Shown here: piece by piece, positions 23,573-34,290 of the stretch
How positions within the stretch are numbered: position 1 is the first letter of the stretch
How the letters are laid out: every line of letters starts with the position of its first letter
NCBI GenBank assembly: GCA_920105625.2
Contig: OV050030.1
Coordinates: forward strand, 106,237,698 to 106,301,697
Length of the DNA: 64,000 nt
Origin: Clusia tigrina
Lineage: Eukaryota; Arthropoda; Insecta; Diptera; Clusiidae
Direction of reading: 5' to 3'
Translations under genes and position numbers: made by a program
Notes under the pieces: model-generated
The model's database searches: none
Told to the model about the DNA's origin: nothing
What the model saw: only the letters and a program-made list of their open reading frames with translations

Positions 23573-24892
23573 ATGACTTCCTTTGAAGAATTGATAGACC
23601 TCCAAAATCTGACTAGCAGCGAATTACAAGCTGTCATCAGGACTTACACAAAAGATTCAGTCGATCGGAAACAGACATTATCATACTTTGATGAACGCAT
23701 TCGACGCTTAGACGAAGCCCGGGCACGATTTGAAGAACAAGACAACAAGCTCAGTTCCGGATTACAGTTAGACCATGATTACTTCACAACCAACTATTAT
23801 TATAAAATCATGAACATGGTGGACACCTTCAAGTAAGAATTTGAACAGCAGAAGTTAACTCTTTCAAAAATTCTCGTACCTCTTGTTCCAGAAGCCACTC
23901 CACGTGTAGCTACCAAAACCACTGATCAAGGCGCTGGAATATCCAATTTAGTCAACGTTCCTGGAATTATACGAAAGCAATCAACAGCCATAGCGTCTCT
24001 GAATAGAATTTGTGAGGGTTTGACAGACTACAATGAAGACCAGCTACCACAATTTTATGAATTGAAAATAAAAACTATCAATCGTTTATTGCCCCAAATC
24101 AAGACCCTTAATGCTACTATTTGGGTATATTGTGAAACTCCGGACTCTCATGGATATCAGGTGGATGATTATTACAACATGGAAGACACAGTACAGCAGG
24201 TGCTCGTTCAACTATCCATCAAATCGACAGCAGTATCAGCCAAACACAACCACAATTGCTGAAATGAGCATGAGTCCAGTTCAATTGCCAAAAATCACAA
24301 TGCCATAATTCAGCGGTGATTATCTGCAATGGACACAGTTTCAAGGTTTGTTCTCAGTAGATATTCAAAGCGGTACATACCATCATCGCAAAAAATGTGG
24401 TACCTCAAGGCAAGTGTCACCGGCGAAGCAGAGAATCTTATTCGGCAACTTTCACTGAGTAATGAAAACAGTGTTACAGCATGGAAATTACTGCAAGACC
24501 GATATAATAACAAAAGGGTCATTGTCTCAACAATTATTCAATAATTATTGAATTCAGCGGCAGATGTGAGGTCCTTACACGATACTACACATGAAGGACT
24601 TCTGGCTCTAAACAACATAGCAATTGAGACAAATTCATGGGGTCCATTGTTGCTTCACATTTTATTGGCGAAGCTCGAAAAACAAACCCGATTGTTATAT
24701 GAGCAGTCACTGGAAAACGCAAGAGAAATTCAACAAGTAAGACTCCTCCTGGAATTCCTGGAAAATAGATTCCAATCATTGGAGGCAGTGGGCAACAAAT
24801 CAAGCACAATTAGGACTGTAGCATCGAGTGTGTATTCTTTGCAACAAGGATTCACACCCGTTATATTAATGCAAGTCCTTTCTGCAATATAA
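23573..24892 (+). pseudogene. BEL/Pao gag, multiply broken
   Basis: The gag protein of the BEL element starts at ATG 23573 (MTSFEELIDLQNL), 190 bp after the primer-binding site. It is charged and helical over the first 87 codons, then meets a TAA at 23834-23836 that is shared with the left copy. Gag-like sequence continues (LPQFYELKIKTINRLLPQ, later WYLKASVTGEAENLIRQLSLSNENS, a typical capsid block) through further stops and frameshifts. The downstream zinc knuckles follow in the next open frame. Confidence 0.75.
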
Positions 24893-24914
24893 TATTGAAG
24901 ATCACATATGGACT

Positions 24915-25622
24915 GTGCAAAAACTAAAACGATGCATGAACTGTCTTCGGTCTGGACATATGGCTCAAGAATGCAGAAGTCGCCATTGCATCATATGCAA
25001 CAATAAACACAACTCGTTGCTTCACGAGACGAAACCATCAACTGCAGTCAATCCATCGCGCCGCAAGGAGCTACAAAACAGCCTTACACCGGCAGCAACC
25101 ACATCCAATCGAGCAGACCAAGCTTCACTAGTCACAACGTCAAACAATGGTTATGTTTTGCTTGGTACAGTAAAAATCAAAATAGCAGCCACAAATGGAC
25201 ATATCATCGTATGCAGAGCAATTCTCGATTCAGGTTCACAGGTAAACCTATTAACTGGAAAATTGGTGAAAAGGCTGAAATTGCAACAGGAACCAAAACG
25301 TATCTGGATAGAAGGAGTGTCAAGAGGAAAAAGGATTTCGCTACACAGTGTCAACACAGAAATCCAATCACGAATAAATGACTTTAGCATGACACTAAAG
25401 GCGTTTGTGGTTCCTACAATCATCTCAGCTCAACCCAGCATAATTTTGGATATGTCAAAGCGGCCCTTTCCACCAAATATACAGTTGGCAGATCCAGAAT
25501 TTAACATACCAGGAGAAATTGATCTACTGATTGGTGATGAATGTTACCATTCCCTCCTGTCCATTGGTCAAATCAAACTGGCACAGAACTTGCCAAGCCT
25601 TCAAAAAACTGTGCAACGGTAA
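24915..25622 (+). pseudogene. BEL/Pao nucleocapsid knuckles and protease
   Basis: A 235-codon open stretch begins with two zinc-binding motifs (CMNCLRSGHMAQEC, a C-x2-C-x4-H-x4-C, and CIICNNKHNSLLH), which bind element RNA. A retropepsin follows, with active-site AILDSGSQVNLLTG and the second hydrophobic block EIDLLIGDE. In BEL elements these are part of one Gag-Pol protein. The open frame ends at 25622, and Pol-like sequence resumes in another frame (25531-25857, with LSARFWQLDDAP). Confidence 0.78.
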
Positions 25623-25859
25623 GATCGGAAGTGGGTGTGACAATTTCCTGTCATGTAGAATACACACAACGGATGACGAGCTTAACAACCTTTCGGCAAG
25701 ATTTTGGCAACTCGATGATGCACCAGCCCCAGAAACTAACCTCACAGCATCAGGACAAAATTGCGAATCATCTTTCGTTCATCATACTCAGCGCGATAAG
25801 AATGGACGTTTTATTGTAAATATTCCATTCATTGTAAATATTCCGCATCAAGCCTAGGG

Positions 25860-26525
25860 GAATCAAAGCAGATGGCAATGAATCGGTTATTTTCTTTAGA
25901 ACGACGGTTGAACAAAAATTCCAACATCAAATCCTCATATATTAAATTCATGCAAGAGTATGAAGCACTTGGACACATGAAAAAGATAGATGAGGAGAAA
26001 ATTATATAATACTACATCACTGCGTCATCAAACCAGACAGCAGCACAACTAAGTTAAGAGTCGTGTTCGATTGTTCAGTTAAAACATCGAGTGGAGCTTC
26101 GCTCAACGATATAAGGCACAATGGTCCTGTGGTACAGAGTGATCTTGCATCCATATTGATGCGCTTTATATCTCCTCGCTTTGTTTTTACCACTGACATT
26201 GAGGAAATGTATCGCCAAATTCGCATAATTTGGAGAGAAAATCTCAGCGACAAGTTACAGTTCTATCAACTTAAGACCGTAACGTATCGTACAAGATCAG
26301 CTCCATACTTGGCCAAAAAATGTCTTCAAACGTTAGCAAAAACACATAAAGATCAAGTGGATCAAACAAATTAGCGGATGCCCTAGAGATGAAGCAACAA
26401 TTGATCAAAATGTTGGATTCTGCCGGTATGAAACTTCGAAAATGGTGTGCTAATCATACACAACTACTTCGGCAAGAAGCGATCGAGCAATTACTAGAGA
26501 TACCACAGAAACGCGACACTTAAAC
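25860..26525 (+). pseudogene. BEL/Pao reverse transcriptase fragments
   Basis: The RT blocks characteristic of BEL/Pao are present: RVVFDCSVKTSSGASLND, then VQSDLASILMRF, then the motif A block VFTTDIEEMYRQIRI at 26060-26230. After a deletion come DALEMKQQLIKMLDSAGMKLRKWC at 26380-26460. The catalytic YxDD region is missing in between. Multiple stops are present. Confidence 0.75.
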
Positions 26526-26709
26526 GTTCTCTCTCGTTTTGCGCTCACTTACTTATGGAAAAACTTTAGTAGTATGGATGATTTTCTACAGAAACAATGA
26601 TTATCAACCCTATACTGATTGCCAACTAATTGTGAACAAAGACATTATTTTTAAACGTTAGAAAATTTGACGCTTAAGTTTTGCTTCTCTGTCTTCGACG
26701 ATTACCATA

Positions 26710-27065
26710 GTTTGCTGAAGAAATGCTGTTTGCAAAAGAAAATGCGAGAGTTTGAGTTGCCAGTTGGTAACTGATTTGTATAATTCCCAAGCAGGTTTTT
26801 TATATCATTTTTGTTGAGTGACATTTTTGACTACAATTTCGATTATTCTAATCTGTTTAAATATAATCTCTTTCGCTGAAAATTGATTCACAAATGGCTG
26901 CACGCTAGGATTCTATTACATTAGGATTACACATTACACATGTCTAGTGTGGCATTGTCGGATTGTGTCTTATGCATTGATTTACTCTGGATGTGTATCG
27001 TTTCCGTAGATAGATTTTGTGCTACACTACGTTTGCGCGCAATAATGCACACGCATTACAATATA
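26710..27065 (+). repeat. Unclassified interspersed repeat, copy 2
   Basis: It aligns with the reverse complement of 4560-4905 over most of its length and shares a conserved CAGGTTTTTTATAT core. It lies between the truncated BEL element and a gypsy LTR. Its class is not determined. Confidence 0.5.
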
Positions 27066-27270
27066 CTATTTTTTAATCTATATTCATAATTCTAAAGTGA
27101 CCCACGCATCCGTGTTATTAGTACCCGACACTAAAAATCTTTTGTCATAATATGGGTTTAAAGCGATCTTAGTTTGAGTGATGCTGTTAACTTCATGTTT
27201 CTGCGATTGAATTAAATTTTGTTCAATTACTTCATTAATATTGAAACGTGATAGCACAGTGAAATGTGAT

Positions 27271-27889
27271 TGCATACTTTTAGGATCCCATCTGGAGATT
27301 GAGAATGACTGCACCACCCTGTGTGTCAATTAGTCAAGACACAATCTATTCGAATAAAAGCTTCTTTCGTTGTAGAGATTGTGGTGTAAAGAATTATTTC
27401 GAAAGTAATAACTTCCTGAGCTGTGCATAAAGTTCTAGAAACATCGAGAAACTTCTAGTGTATTGTAGAAGTTTCCTCCTCGACCATTCGAAACTATAAA
27501 AAGCACAAGCCTGTGCAAAGTCGAAGACATTCGAACAGAGATCGTAACAGTGTGTACATCGTGCATTATAAATCGAAGCAGCAGTAGTTGTAATTCTGAG
27601 TTGCAAAGTGATGAAATTCATTATTAAATAAAGTGATGAAATTACTTATTAAATAAGGTGATTCATGTATTGTTAAATAAAGTGCAAATTGTAACAAAGT
27701 AAACTTTAAGCCTAATATTTAGTTTGTAAATTTCAATAATTAAATAAAGTTAGTTATTTTAAATTAACCAACGATTTTTTAATTACTACACGATCCAGTG
27801 GTACGAATCCGAGTACAGAGAGTTAGAGTAAATTGTCAGGAGGGCAATTTCGTAACAGAATAAATTGTCAAGAGGGCAATTTCGTAACA
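27271..27889 (+). repeat. Ty3/gypsy family A 5' LTR (copy 1)
   Basis: This LTR of about 619 bp begins near TGCATACTTTTAGG and ends GTAACA two bases before the primer-binding site. It is followed by gag on the plus strand. Partial LTRs of the same family lie at 36206-36515, 41425-41600 and 43399-43860. The U3 start is inferred from where the copies begin to agree and may be off by several bases. A TATA-like CTATAAAAAG is near 27495. Confidence 0.75.
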
Positions 27890-27891
27890 AT

Positions 27892-27909
27892 TGGTGTCAG
27901 AAGTGAGAT
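27892..27909 (+). promoter_or_regulatory. Primer-binding site, tRNA-Leu (copy 1)
   Basis: TGGTGTCAGAAGTGAGAT has one mismatch to the complement of the insect tRNA-Leu 3' end (TGGTGTCAGAAGTGGGAT). Copy 4 at 43379-43396 keeps the perfect match. Confidence 0.82.
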
Positions 27910-27928
27910 CGTGTATCTGTAATAAACA

Positions 27929-29160
27929 ATGGTTACATTTGAAAAACTAAGATTGGAGCAGCTCAAGAAGGAGCTTGAGCGCTTAAATTTGCATACACAA
28001 GGGCTTAACGTGGAGCTGCAGGTGCGATTAAGAAGCGCTTTAGAGGAGCAGGGTATAGACGTCGATAAGCATGAATTCCAATGTGAAGAGGCAACGATAT
28101 CTCGACACGATAAAAAACCGCACGAAGCTAACACGGGTAACTTTGACATGAGCGCACTCATCGGGGTAATGCGATCCTTCAAACAGGATATGGAGCAGCG
28201 AGAGGACGTAGAAAAAAGTGTGGAATCGCTCAAACAAGCTGTCAAAGAGGATATCAAGGAACAGTTACAACAAAATGCTCAAGCTGTCAAAGAGGAAGTC
28301 AAAGAGCAATTACAGCAGAGTGAAATACGACTTACTCAACTAGTGCAAAATAACTCACAGCAGATGAAAGAAATGTCCGAAATGGTAGACAGGAAGGTTT
28401 GTGAAATGACACGGCAAGAATCGTTCGAAAAATCTGTAGTACAAAGGCAGAACGCAACAAATAGAGCAAAGAATTTACCTACTACAGGAATGTGCATTGC
28501 CTGTACCAGCTTTATCCTCAATAAAACTGAAGCCTCCTACCTATGATGGAACCACGACATTTAGCGTCTTCAGAATGCAGTTTGAGACTACCGCTAGCAC
28601 AAATGGTTGGAGTGCTCGCGAAAAAGTGGCTGCATTAACCGTTTCGTTGAAAGGTTCTGCCGCTGATGTGCTTCAAACTATCTCAGAAAGTGAGCGAGAC
28701 TGCCATGAAAGCTTGATGAACGCCGTCCAGCACAAGTATAGTAGTCAACACTGGAAGCAGATGTACCAAGTAGATCTACGAACACGGGTACAGAAGAGTG
28801 GTGAGTCTCTACAACAGTTTACGGCGGAAGTGGAACGGTTGGGTCAGCTTGCCTTCCCAGGAGAAATTACTGAGAGGTGTATGATAGACACCTTTGTTTA
28901 TGGCATTCGGGATGCAGAAACAAAGCGTTGAGCGATAACAAATCCGAAAGCTACATATATGGAGACAGTAGCTAGCGCTTTAACTTCAGAGACAGCAGCC
29001 TTGGTGTGCCAGCCAGTATAGAGAGCCCGTCAGGTACAAGTCGACAGCGGACAAAGTTTCACGGGCAAATGCTTTACCTGCGGAGAGGTCGGACTCATGG
29101 CTCGTAATTGTCAGTCAAGACGGAAACGTTCTAGGTCACGCTCACCGGTAAGACCGCCAA
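27929..29160 (+). pseudogene. Ty3/gypsy family A gag
   Basis: The gag starts at ATG 27929 (MVTFEKLRLEQLKKEL) and is strongly helical, with coiled-coil-like E/K/Q heptads to about residue 160. After a frameshift near 28470-28500 the capsid-like frame 28497-28931 follows, with TFSVFRMQFETTAS and LQQFTAEVERLGQLAFPGE. A stop at 28931 precedes the nucleocapsid knuckle CFTCGEVGLMARNC near 29072, whose expected His is Leu. Copy 4 keeps the His (CFTCGIVGHMARDC), so the loss is specific to this copy. Confidence 0.8.
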
Positions 29161-29287
29161 TGCAAGTCAGATTCCAAAATAGGGAATCAGAAAATGTTGA
29201 TAAGCCGTCGACAAACTAGATGGAGGCAGTCTCGAGGGGCATGATCTGACTCCCACAACACGTAGCCCCAGAATCTTCGTTTCTCAG

Positions 29288-29668
29288 ATGCCACGGAAAA
29301 TCAACAGCCTAACTGTCGACAGCGTAGTAAATGGTAGAAAAATCGTGGTAACATTGGATACGGGTGCATCACATTCCATAATTAGAAGGGATCTCGTTTG
29401 GGGAATCGAGCCGCTTCTGGGAATAAGATTGCCTACGGCAACTAGAGATGATGCACCGGTACTGGGAAAAGTTACACGGAAAATCACTATCGGCACCACA
29501 ACAGTGACGCACGAGTTTGTAGTTTCGGATATTGTGGACGAATTAATCTTAGGTGTGGATTTTATGATTCGGAATGGATTCACCCTAGATTTGAAAAGGC
29601 GAATGTTGAAATATGCGAACACCGAAATATCGTTATCCGTTGGTGAGGATAAGTATGGAGGTATCTGA
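29288..29668 (+). pseudogene. Ty3/gypsy family A protease
   Basis: This retropepsin region has INSLTVDSVVNGRKIVVTLD, active site LDTGASHSIIRRDLV and the flap and C-terminal block DELILGVDFM. It is followed by spacer sequence in shifted frames (29700-29930) leading to the reverse transcriptase. A second copy is in the minus-strand fragment at 37663-37762, where DTGAS is mutated to DTCAS. Confidence 0.8.
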
Positions 29669-30076
29669 CAAGCCATTGTATCGCGGCGGACAAAAATCAG
29701 AGCAAATTCAGAGGCAGTTATATGGGCCGAAACGGACGGAGATATTGATAAAAACAAGTTGTGGGTTGTGGAGACATGAAAAATTTGCACTGGATGACAT
29801 CATAATTGAAAAAACCCCCCAGCAGAACAGAATGGTGCCAGTAAGAGTGGTCAATCTTGCAAATTCCGCTAGAACCATAGAGAAAGGATAGATAATTGGG
29901 AATTTGCCAGGCAATTTCGGCAATTGTAAACTGTGAGAGCCAGCCGCGAGACACAAAAAGTAAGATGCCAGCTGATAAAAAGGTACTGGACGATTTAACG
30001 AAAGAATGGAGTAAGGACTTATCCACAGAGCAGAGGAAGACTGCCAGCCAACTTTTGGCAAGACATTGGTCAGTAT

Positions 30077-30414
30077 TTGCTGAAAAGGGTAAAACGAAGG
30101 CAAACAAAGATGGTGAAACACACAATCAACACTGGTGATGCCAAACCCATTCGTCAAGCGTCAAGAAGAGTACCTCTGGCAAAGAGAGAAGAGGTGAATG
30201 TATTGCTGAAGGAAATGCATCAGAACAACGTCATTGGGCCATCAGCGAGCCCCTGGAGTTCTCCAGTGCCTTTAATCAAGAAGAAGGGCGGCTCCACATG
30301 TTTCTGTGTAGACTATCGAAAACTAAATGAGGTAACGAAAAAAGATAGTTACCGTTACCTCGCATCGATGATACCTTGGACACACATTCTGGTTCAAATT
30401 GGTTCTCAACGCTG
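30077..30414 (+). pseudogene. Ty3/gypsy family A reverse transcriptase, left half
   Basis: The fingers region of the reverse transcriptase is seen: IRQASRRVPLAKREEV, NNVIGPSASPWSSPVPLIKKKGG and FCVDYRKLNEVTKKDSY. The gene is interrupted at the 5-bp target (30410-30414) of a Transib insertion. The right half resumes at 33197. Confidence 0.82.
30410..30414. repeat. Transib target-site duplication, left
   Basis: CGCTG directly precedes the terminal CACAGAG. The same 5 bp are at 33197-33201. Confidence 0.88.
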
Positions 30415-30453
30415 CACAGAGGAGTATATCTAATATAAAGTCGATCAAAAGTC
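30415..30453 (+). repeat. Transib left terminal repeat (RSS-like)
   Basis: Heptamer CACAGAG is at 30415-30421, a 23-bp spacer at 30422-30444, and nonamer TCAAAAGTC at 30445-30453. The canonical RSS heptamer is CACAGTG and the nonamer is ACAAAAACC. Confidence 0.85.
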
Positions 30454-30689
30454 GATTTAAGAAATTTTTCCAAAGTCTCATTTTATATGTATGTTGTTAA
30501 AGTTTAATAAAGGCTACATCAGTAAACCATGACTTTCATGTCGTCATGTGCTTTTATCCAATCAAAACCACAGCCAGAACCTAGCTGCCACGTGCATCAT
30601 TTGTATTTGTTTATCCCTCCAAGTGAAACGGCATATTTCAAACGGTGTTTTTTTTTGTTTGCTTTTAGTGAAATCTTATAAAAGTTCAA

Positions 30690-33043
30690 ATGGAATCTGA
30701 AGAGGAAGGTATGTATTTTATTAAGTAATATTAATTTTATGTATTGCACTTTAGAAAATATCATTTTTCATCGAAAACATTCGAGACTAAAAGTGTTATG
30801 TTTTTTCTTTGAAACTCTATATTCAAAAGCGTTTTTGTGTATCACTTAAGTTCAATTAAGTTATGATTGTGTGTGTAACGTAAAACTTAGCTATTTTTGT
30901 TAATGTTCTTGAAAACAAAGTTCCCGCAAGTAATTGCCTTTTTTTATTTATCCAATATGACAAAAAAATTTTTTTCCAGAAAATAATTTTTTTCGTATTT
31001 TCATTTCAGAATTTCAAACAACGGTGAAATATATGACCAGAAAATCACTCTACGAAGTCTTGAAACAATGTTCGAAGAAGAAACTTGATGACAAATTTGT
31101 GTTCCTAGAAGACCATCTTAAAAATATTACCAAATGCCCTGAAAACCAGCAAGGTTCACTAAAACTTGTCTTAAATATCTTCAAGTTTCAATTTAAACAC
31201 AAATGGATGGCCGCAAATAACAAGATCGGTTTTTCAAGAAAAATGAACACTGGCTCAATACCAGCGTGAAAATACAGACCTGGACTGTAAAAAGGCCCGG
31301 CCGGCCACCAAAAAATTTTAAATACTCGAGTTCGCCAACGAAGAGGCGTAAAACAAAGGCTTTAAGAGAACAAATACCTTGCGATCAGTTAACATATGCT
31401 GCCCAAATGAGTCTGCGTGCTGAAGGACATAGTGACGCATCTAAAGTCTTCAAAAATATTCTTGATATGCCAGAAAAGTATAATAAGCTGAAACATATAG
31501 AAAAAGTGATACTCCAAAAAAGAACATTATCAAAAAGCATACTCCATCAGAAGCATTGTCATTTTTTGTGGAAGCTGAAATGACGAGAAATCAATACGAG
31601 GTAATTCAACAAGCGAACAAGAATATTTATCCTTGTTATTCACTTTTAAAGAAAGCAAAACTGGAGTGTTATCCACGAAAAGAGTCGATCAAATTCACAG
31701 AAACGTGTTCTGAAATTAACCTTCAAGATCTTCTTGATCACACGTCTATGCGGTTGTGTGAGTATTTAAATGAAGTCTTTGAAACCTTAAATGAAAACCA
31801 AAGAGACAATTTAGAGCTCATTTCAAAATGGGGATGTGATGGATCGCAACAACAAACATTCAAACAAAAATTCGAAAACAGTACAGATAGTGACGCAAAC
31901 ATTTTCCAGAGTTCATTTGTGCCCTTACGTCTCATATGCCATATTGATGACCAAAAGAAGATTATTTGGGAAAATCCAGTACCATCTTCTACACGATATT
32001 GCCGGCCAATACGTATCCGCTTTATTCGCGAAACTAAAGACATCACAAATGAAGAAATTCGCTATGTAAAAGATCAAATAAAGAACTTAAGAATGACTGA
32101 AATACCGAAAGCTTCAGGTGGTATACTTCAAATAAAGCACACATTGGCGCTTACAATGATCGATGCAAAGGTTTGCAATGCGGCGACAAACACGGCATCG
32201 ACTATGAGATGCTACATTTGCGGGAAAACGTCTAAAGATTTCAACAATCCAAATATAGAAACTATAGAAAACCCCGATGCTCTAAAATTTGGACTATCAG
32301 TATTGCACGCAAGGATAAGATTTTTTGAATCCTTACTTCATTTATCCTATAAATTACCCATCAAGAAATGGCAGGCGAGGACGCTAGAAGATAAAAAAAT
32401 TATGGCTGAAACAAAGCAGAAAATACAAAACGCATTCTAAGAGGAAATGGGACTGTTGGTAGATATTCCCAAAGCTGGTTTTGGAAATACTAATGACGGG
32501 AATACGTCAAGAAGATTTTTCTCAAATACTCAAACTTCGTCATCCATCACAGGAGTAGACATCAATCTTATTGAAAAATGTAATATCATTTTAGAGGCTT
32601 TGTCTAGTGGACACAAAATTGATACAAGAAAATTTGAAAACTTTGCAAAAGAAACAGCAACACTTTACATCGAAAGGTATGGGTGGTATCCAATGACGCC
32701 CACTATGCATAAAGTTTTGAGACATGGTGCCACAATAATCGACCATGCTATACTACCTATTGGTCAACTATCAGAAGAGGCAGCTGAGGCCCGAAATAAA
32801 CACTTCCGCACTTATCGCCAGAATTATGCAAGAAAGTTTTCCCGAGAAAGCTGTAACAGAGACGTTTTGAACAGACTTCTGCTCAGTTCTGATCCTTTGT
32901 TGAGCAGTATAAGAAAAAGGTTCAAAAAAAAAAGGAAGCCTTTCTCTAGCGAGACACTAAAACTCTTGTTATCGGAAGAAATTGACTTTAGAAATACTAA
33001 CAGTGAAGACGAGGATGAATGCAACGAAAATTTATTTAAATAA
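30690..33043 (+). pseudogene. Transib transposase (RAG1 core-like)
   Basis: The enzyme would nick and hairpin DNA at the element ends. A short first exon (30690-30708, MESEEE) is joined by a GT-AG intron (30709-31009) to an in-phase continuation. The segments are 31010-31269; 31266-31583, with GRPPKNFKYSSSPTKRR resembling the RAG1 nonamer-binding region; and 31556-32440. This last segment carries the first catalytic Asp in KWGCDGSQ (codon 31838), PSSTRYCRPIRIRF, the second Asp in LTMIDAKV (codon 32162) and a C-x2-C. The segment 32447-33043 has MHKVLRHGATII and the Glu block GQLSEEAAEARNKHFR (about 32774). Two frameshifts (near 31267 and 31550) and one in-frame TAA (32438-32440) disable it. 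AATAAA follows at 33098. Confidence 0.85.
30709..31009 (+). other. Putative intron in the Transib transposase gene
   Basis: The donor GTATGTAT follows GAAGAGGAAG, and the acceptor is a pyrimidine-rich TTTCATTTCAG. Joining keeps the phase with the downstream coding frame. The interior is AT-rich with stops in all frames. Confidence 0.6.
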
Positions 33044-33157
33044 TTCAACTGTATGTTCTTTTGTATTGTTCTTCTTTCCTATTTCTAGTGTTTTAAATAA
33101 AATATAAAGATCCTAAACTGCTTTTTATTATATTTTAAATCGATAAAAACAATAAAA

Positions 33158-33196
33158 TAATTTTGAGCAACTTTTATGATGAAATACTCCTCTGTG
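33158..33196 (-). repeat. Transib right terminal repeat (RSS-like)
   Basis: Read on the minus strand: heptamer CACAGAG (33190-33196), 23-bp spacer (33167-33189), nonamer TCAAAATTA (33158-33166). It shares GAGTAT at the start of the spacer and TCAAAA in the nonamer with the left end. Confidence 0.85.
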
Positions 33197-33556
33197 CGCT
33201 GGATATACAAAACGGATATTGGCAAGGAAAAGACAGCATTCAGTGCCGGTGATGGACTATGGCAATTTTTGGTGATGCCATTCGGACTGTGTAATCCACC
33301 AGCTACATTTGAACGCTTAATGGAACATGTGCTAAAGGGTCTCCACTGGAAAACGTGTGTTTTGTACCTAGATGACATCATCGTTATGGGAAAGGACTTC
33401 GAGGACCACTTGAAGAATTTGGAAGAAGTATTGATGCGATTAGGAGCTTCAGGGTTGAAGCTGAGCGCAATGAAATGCTCGTTCTTCAAGAAAGAAGTCA
33501 AGTACCATGGACATAAAGTCACAATGAAGGAGTACACACAGATACAGATAAGATAG
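33197..33556 (+). pseudogene. Ty3/gypsy family A reverse transcriptase, right half
   Basis: The palm of the reverse transcriptase resumes after the second CGCTG: LWQFLVMPFGLCNPPATFERLMEHVL, catalytic VLYLDDIIVMG and CSFFKKEVKYHGHKV. A small deletion or frameshift near 33215-33230 remains even when the Transib is disregarded. The gypsy sequence ends at about 33550, where an unrelated gypsy fragment in opposite orientation begins. Confidence 0.82.
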
Positions 33557-33559
33557 ACT

Positions 33560-34235
33560 CCGCTCCCAGTATAGCTGTTTGTACGTCCGCCACGATGAAG
33601 GACGCAGGGCAAGGTTGAATTTCATCATGAACTGTCCGTATGTGGCGATCGGCGATGAGTTGGCAGCGTACAGCGTGAGGTCGTTCCGCTGCAACTTACG
33701 GCCAACTGTTCTCCTCGGGAGTAAGGAAACCACTGAACCCGAATCTACGAGGAATCGCGTCGACGCCGGCTGGTCGATTATGTGGAGGCGTGTCCCGGTT
33801 GGTGGTACACCGGCGTCGCTTACCCAGGTCGGCGTCGGCAGCGTTAGTTTCCCAACGGAATCGAGGTTGCGGCGGTAGGACGTCGAATCACTTAACGCGG
33901 ATGACGTCATTCACGCGCGGTCTCCCGCTAGAATCCGCATCTGTCGAAGGAGCTGAGATGGCTTTTTGTCCCCCAACTCGAGCTGAGTGAGCAGCTTGTG
34001 CATCTGTCGGTCTGCAGAATCGGTCAGGCGGTGGAGGATAGTCGCCTTTACGGCGTCGTTCTTACCCACCACAGACACCGTACTGAGTACATCGGCGACC
34101 TCAGATATGGTCTCCTAATCGAGTGCGGAAACCACCAGGATACAACGGCTGTTGTCATTTCTGACATTATGCACCTGGGAGGCCGCATCGATTTGGAAGA
34201 ACCAAAGCTGTGGATTACTCCGCCAAAAGGGCGGT
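33560..34235 (-). pseudogene. CsRn1-like Ty3/gypsy gag-protease fragment
   Basis: On the minus strand the gag piece reads PPFWRSNPQLWFFQIDA, LTDSADRQMHKLLTQLELGDKKPSQLLRQMR, the typical capsid of CsRn1-type gypsy elements. It is followed after about 60 codons by a retropepsin STRFLVDSGSVVSLLPRR with LYAANSSPIATYG. The two are in different frames. The catalytic motif is D-S-G rather than D-T-G, which is common in this group. The fragment is cut at both ends. It belongs to another family than the surrounding gypsy copies. Confidence 0.75.
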
Positions 34236-34290
34236 AGCCAGCAGATATCCACCACTTCGATGGGTGTGAGAACGTAAATTCTCAGACCGC

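Larger units (their letters stand above)
22022..26525 (+). mobile_element. BEL/Pao LTR retrotransposon, 3'-truncated
   Basis: A 5' LTR, primer-binding site, gag, nucleocapsid, protease and part of the reverse transcriptase are present. Everything from RNase H to the 3' LTR is missing, and the reverse transcriptase has an internal deletion. It is nearly identical to the inverted fragment at 1-2025 and shares its premature gag stop. At about 26525 it gives way to unrelated repeat DNA. Confidence 0.82.
30415..33196 (+). mobile_element. Transib (RAG1-like) DNA transposon
   Basis: A 2782-bp cut-and-paste element with exact limits. Terminal inverted repeats begin CACAGAGGAGTAT on both ends and are flanked by a 5-bp GC-rich duplication CGCTG, as known for Transib. 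Each end has a CACAGAG heptamer, a 23-bp spacer and an A-rich nonamer, the layout of a 23-RSS. One gene occupies the interior. It is inserted within a gypsy reverse transcriptase gene, so it is younger than that gypsy copy. The transposase is broken, so this copy cannot move unaided, but its ends are preserved. Confidence 0.9.
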
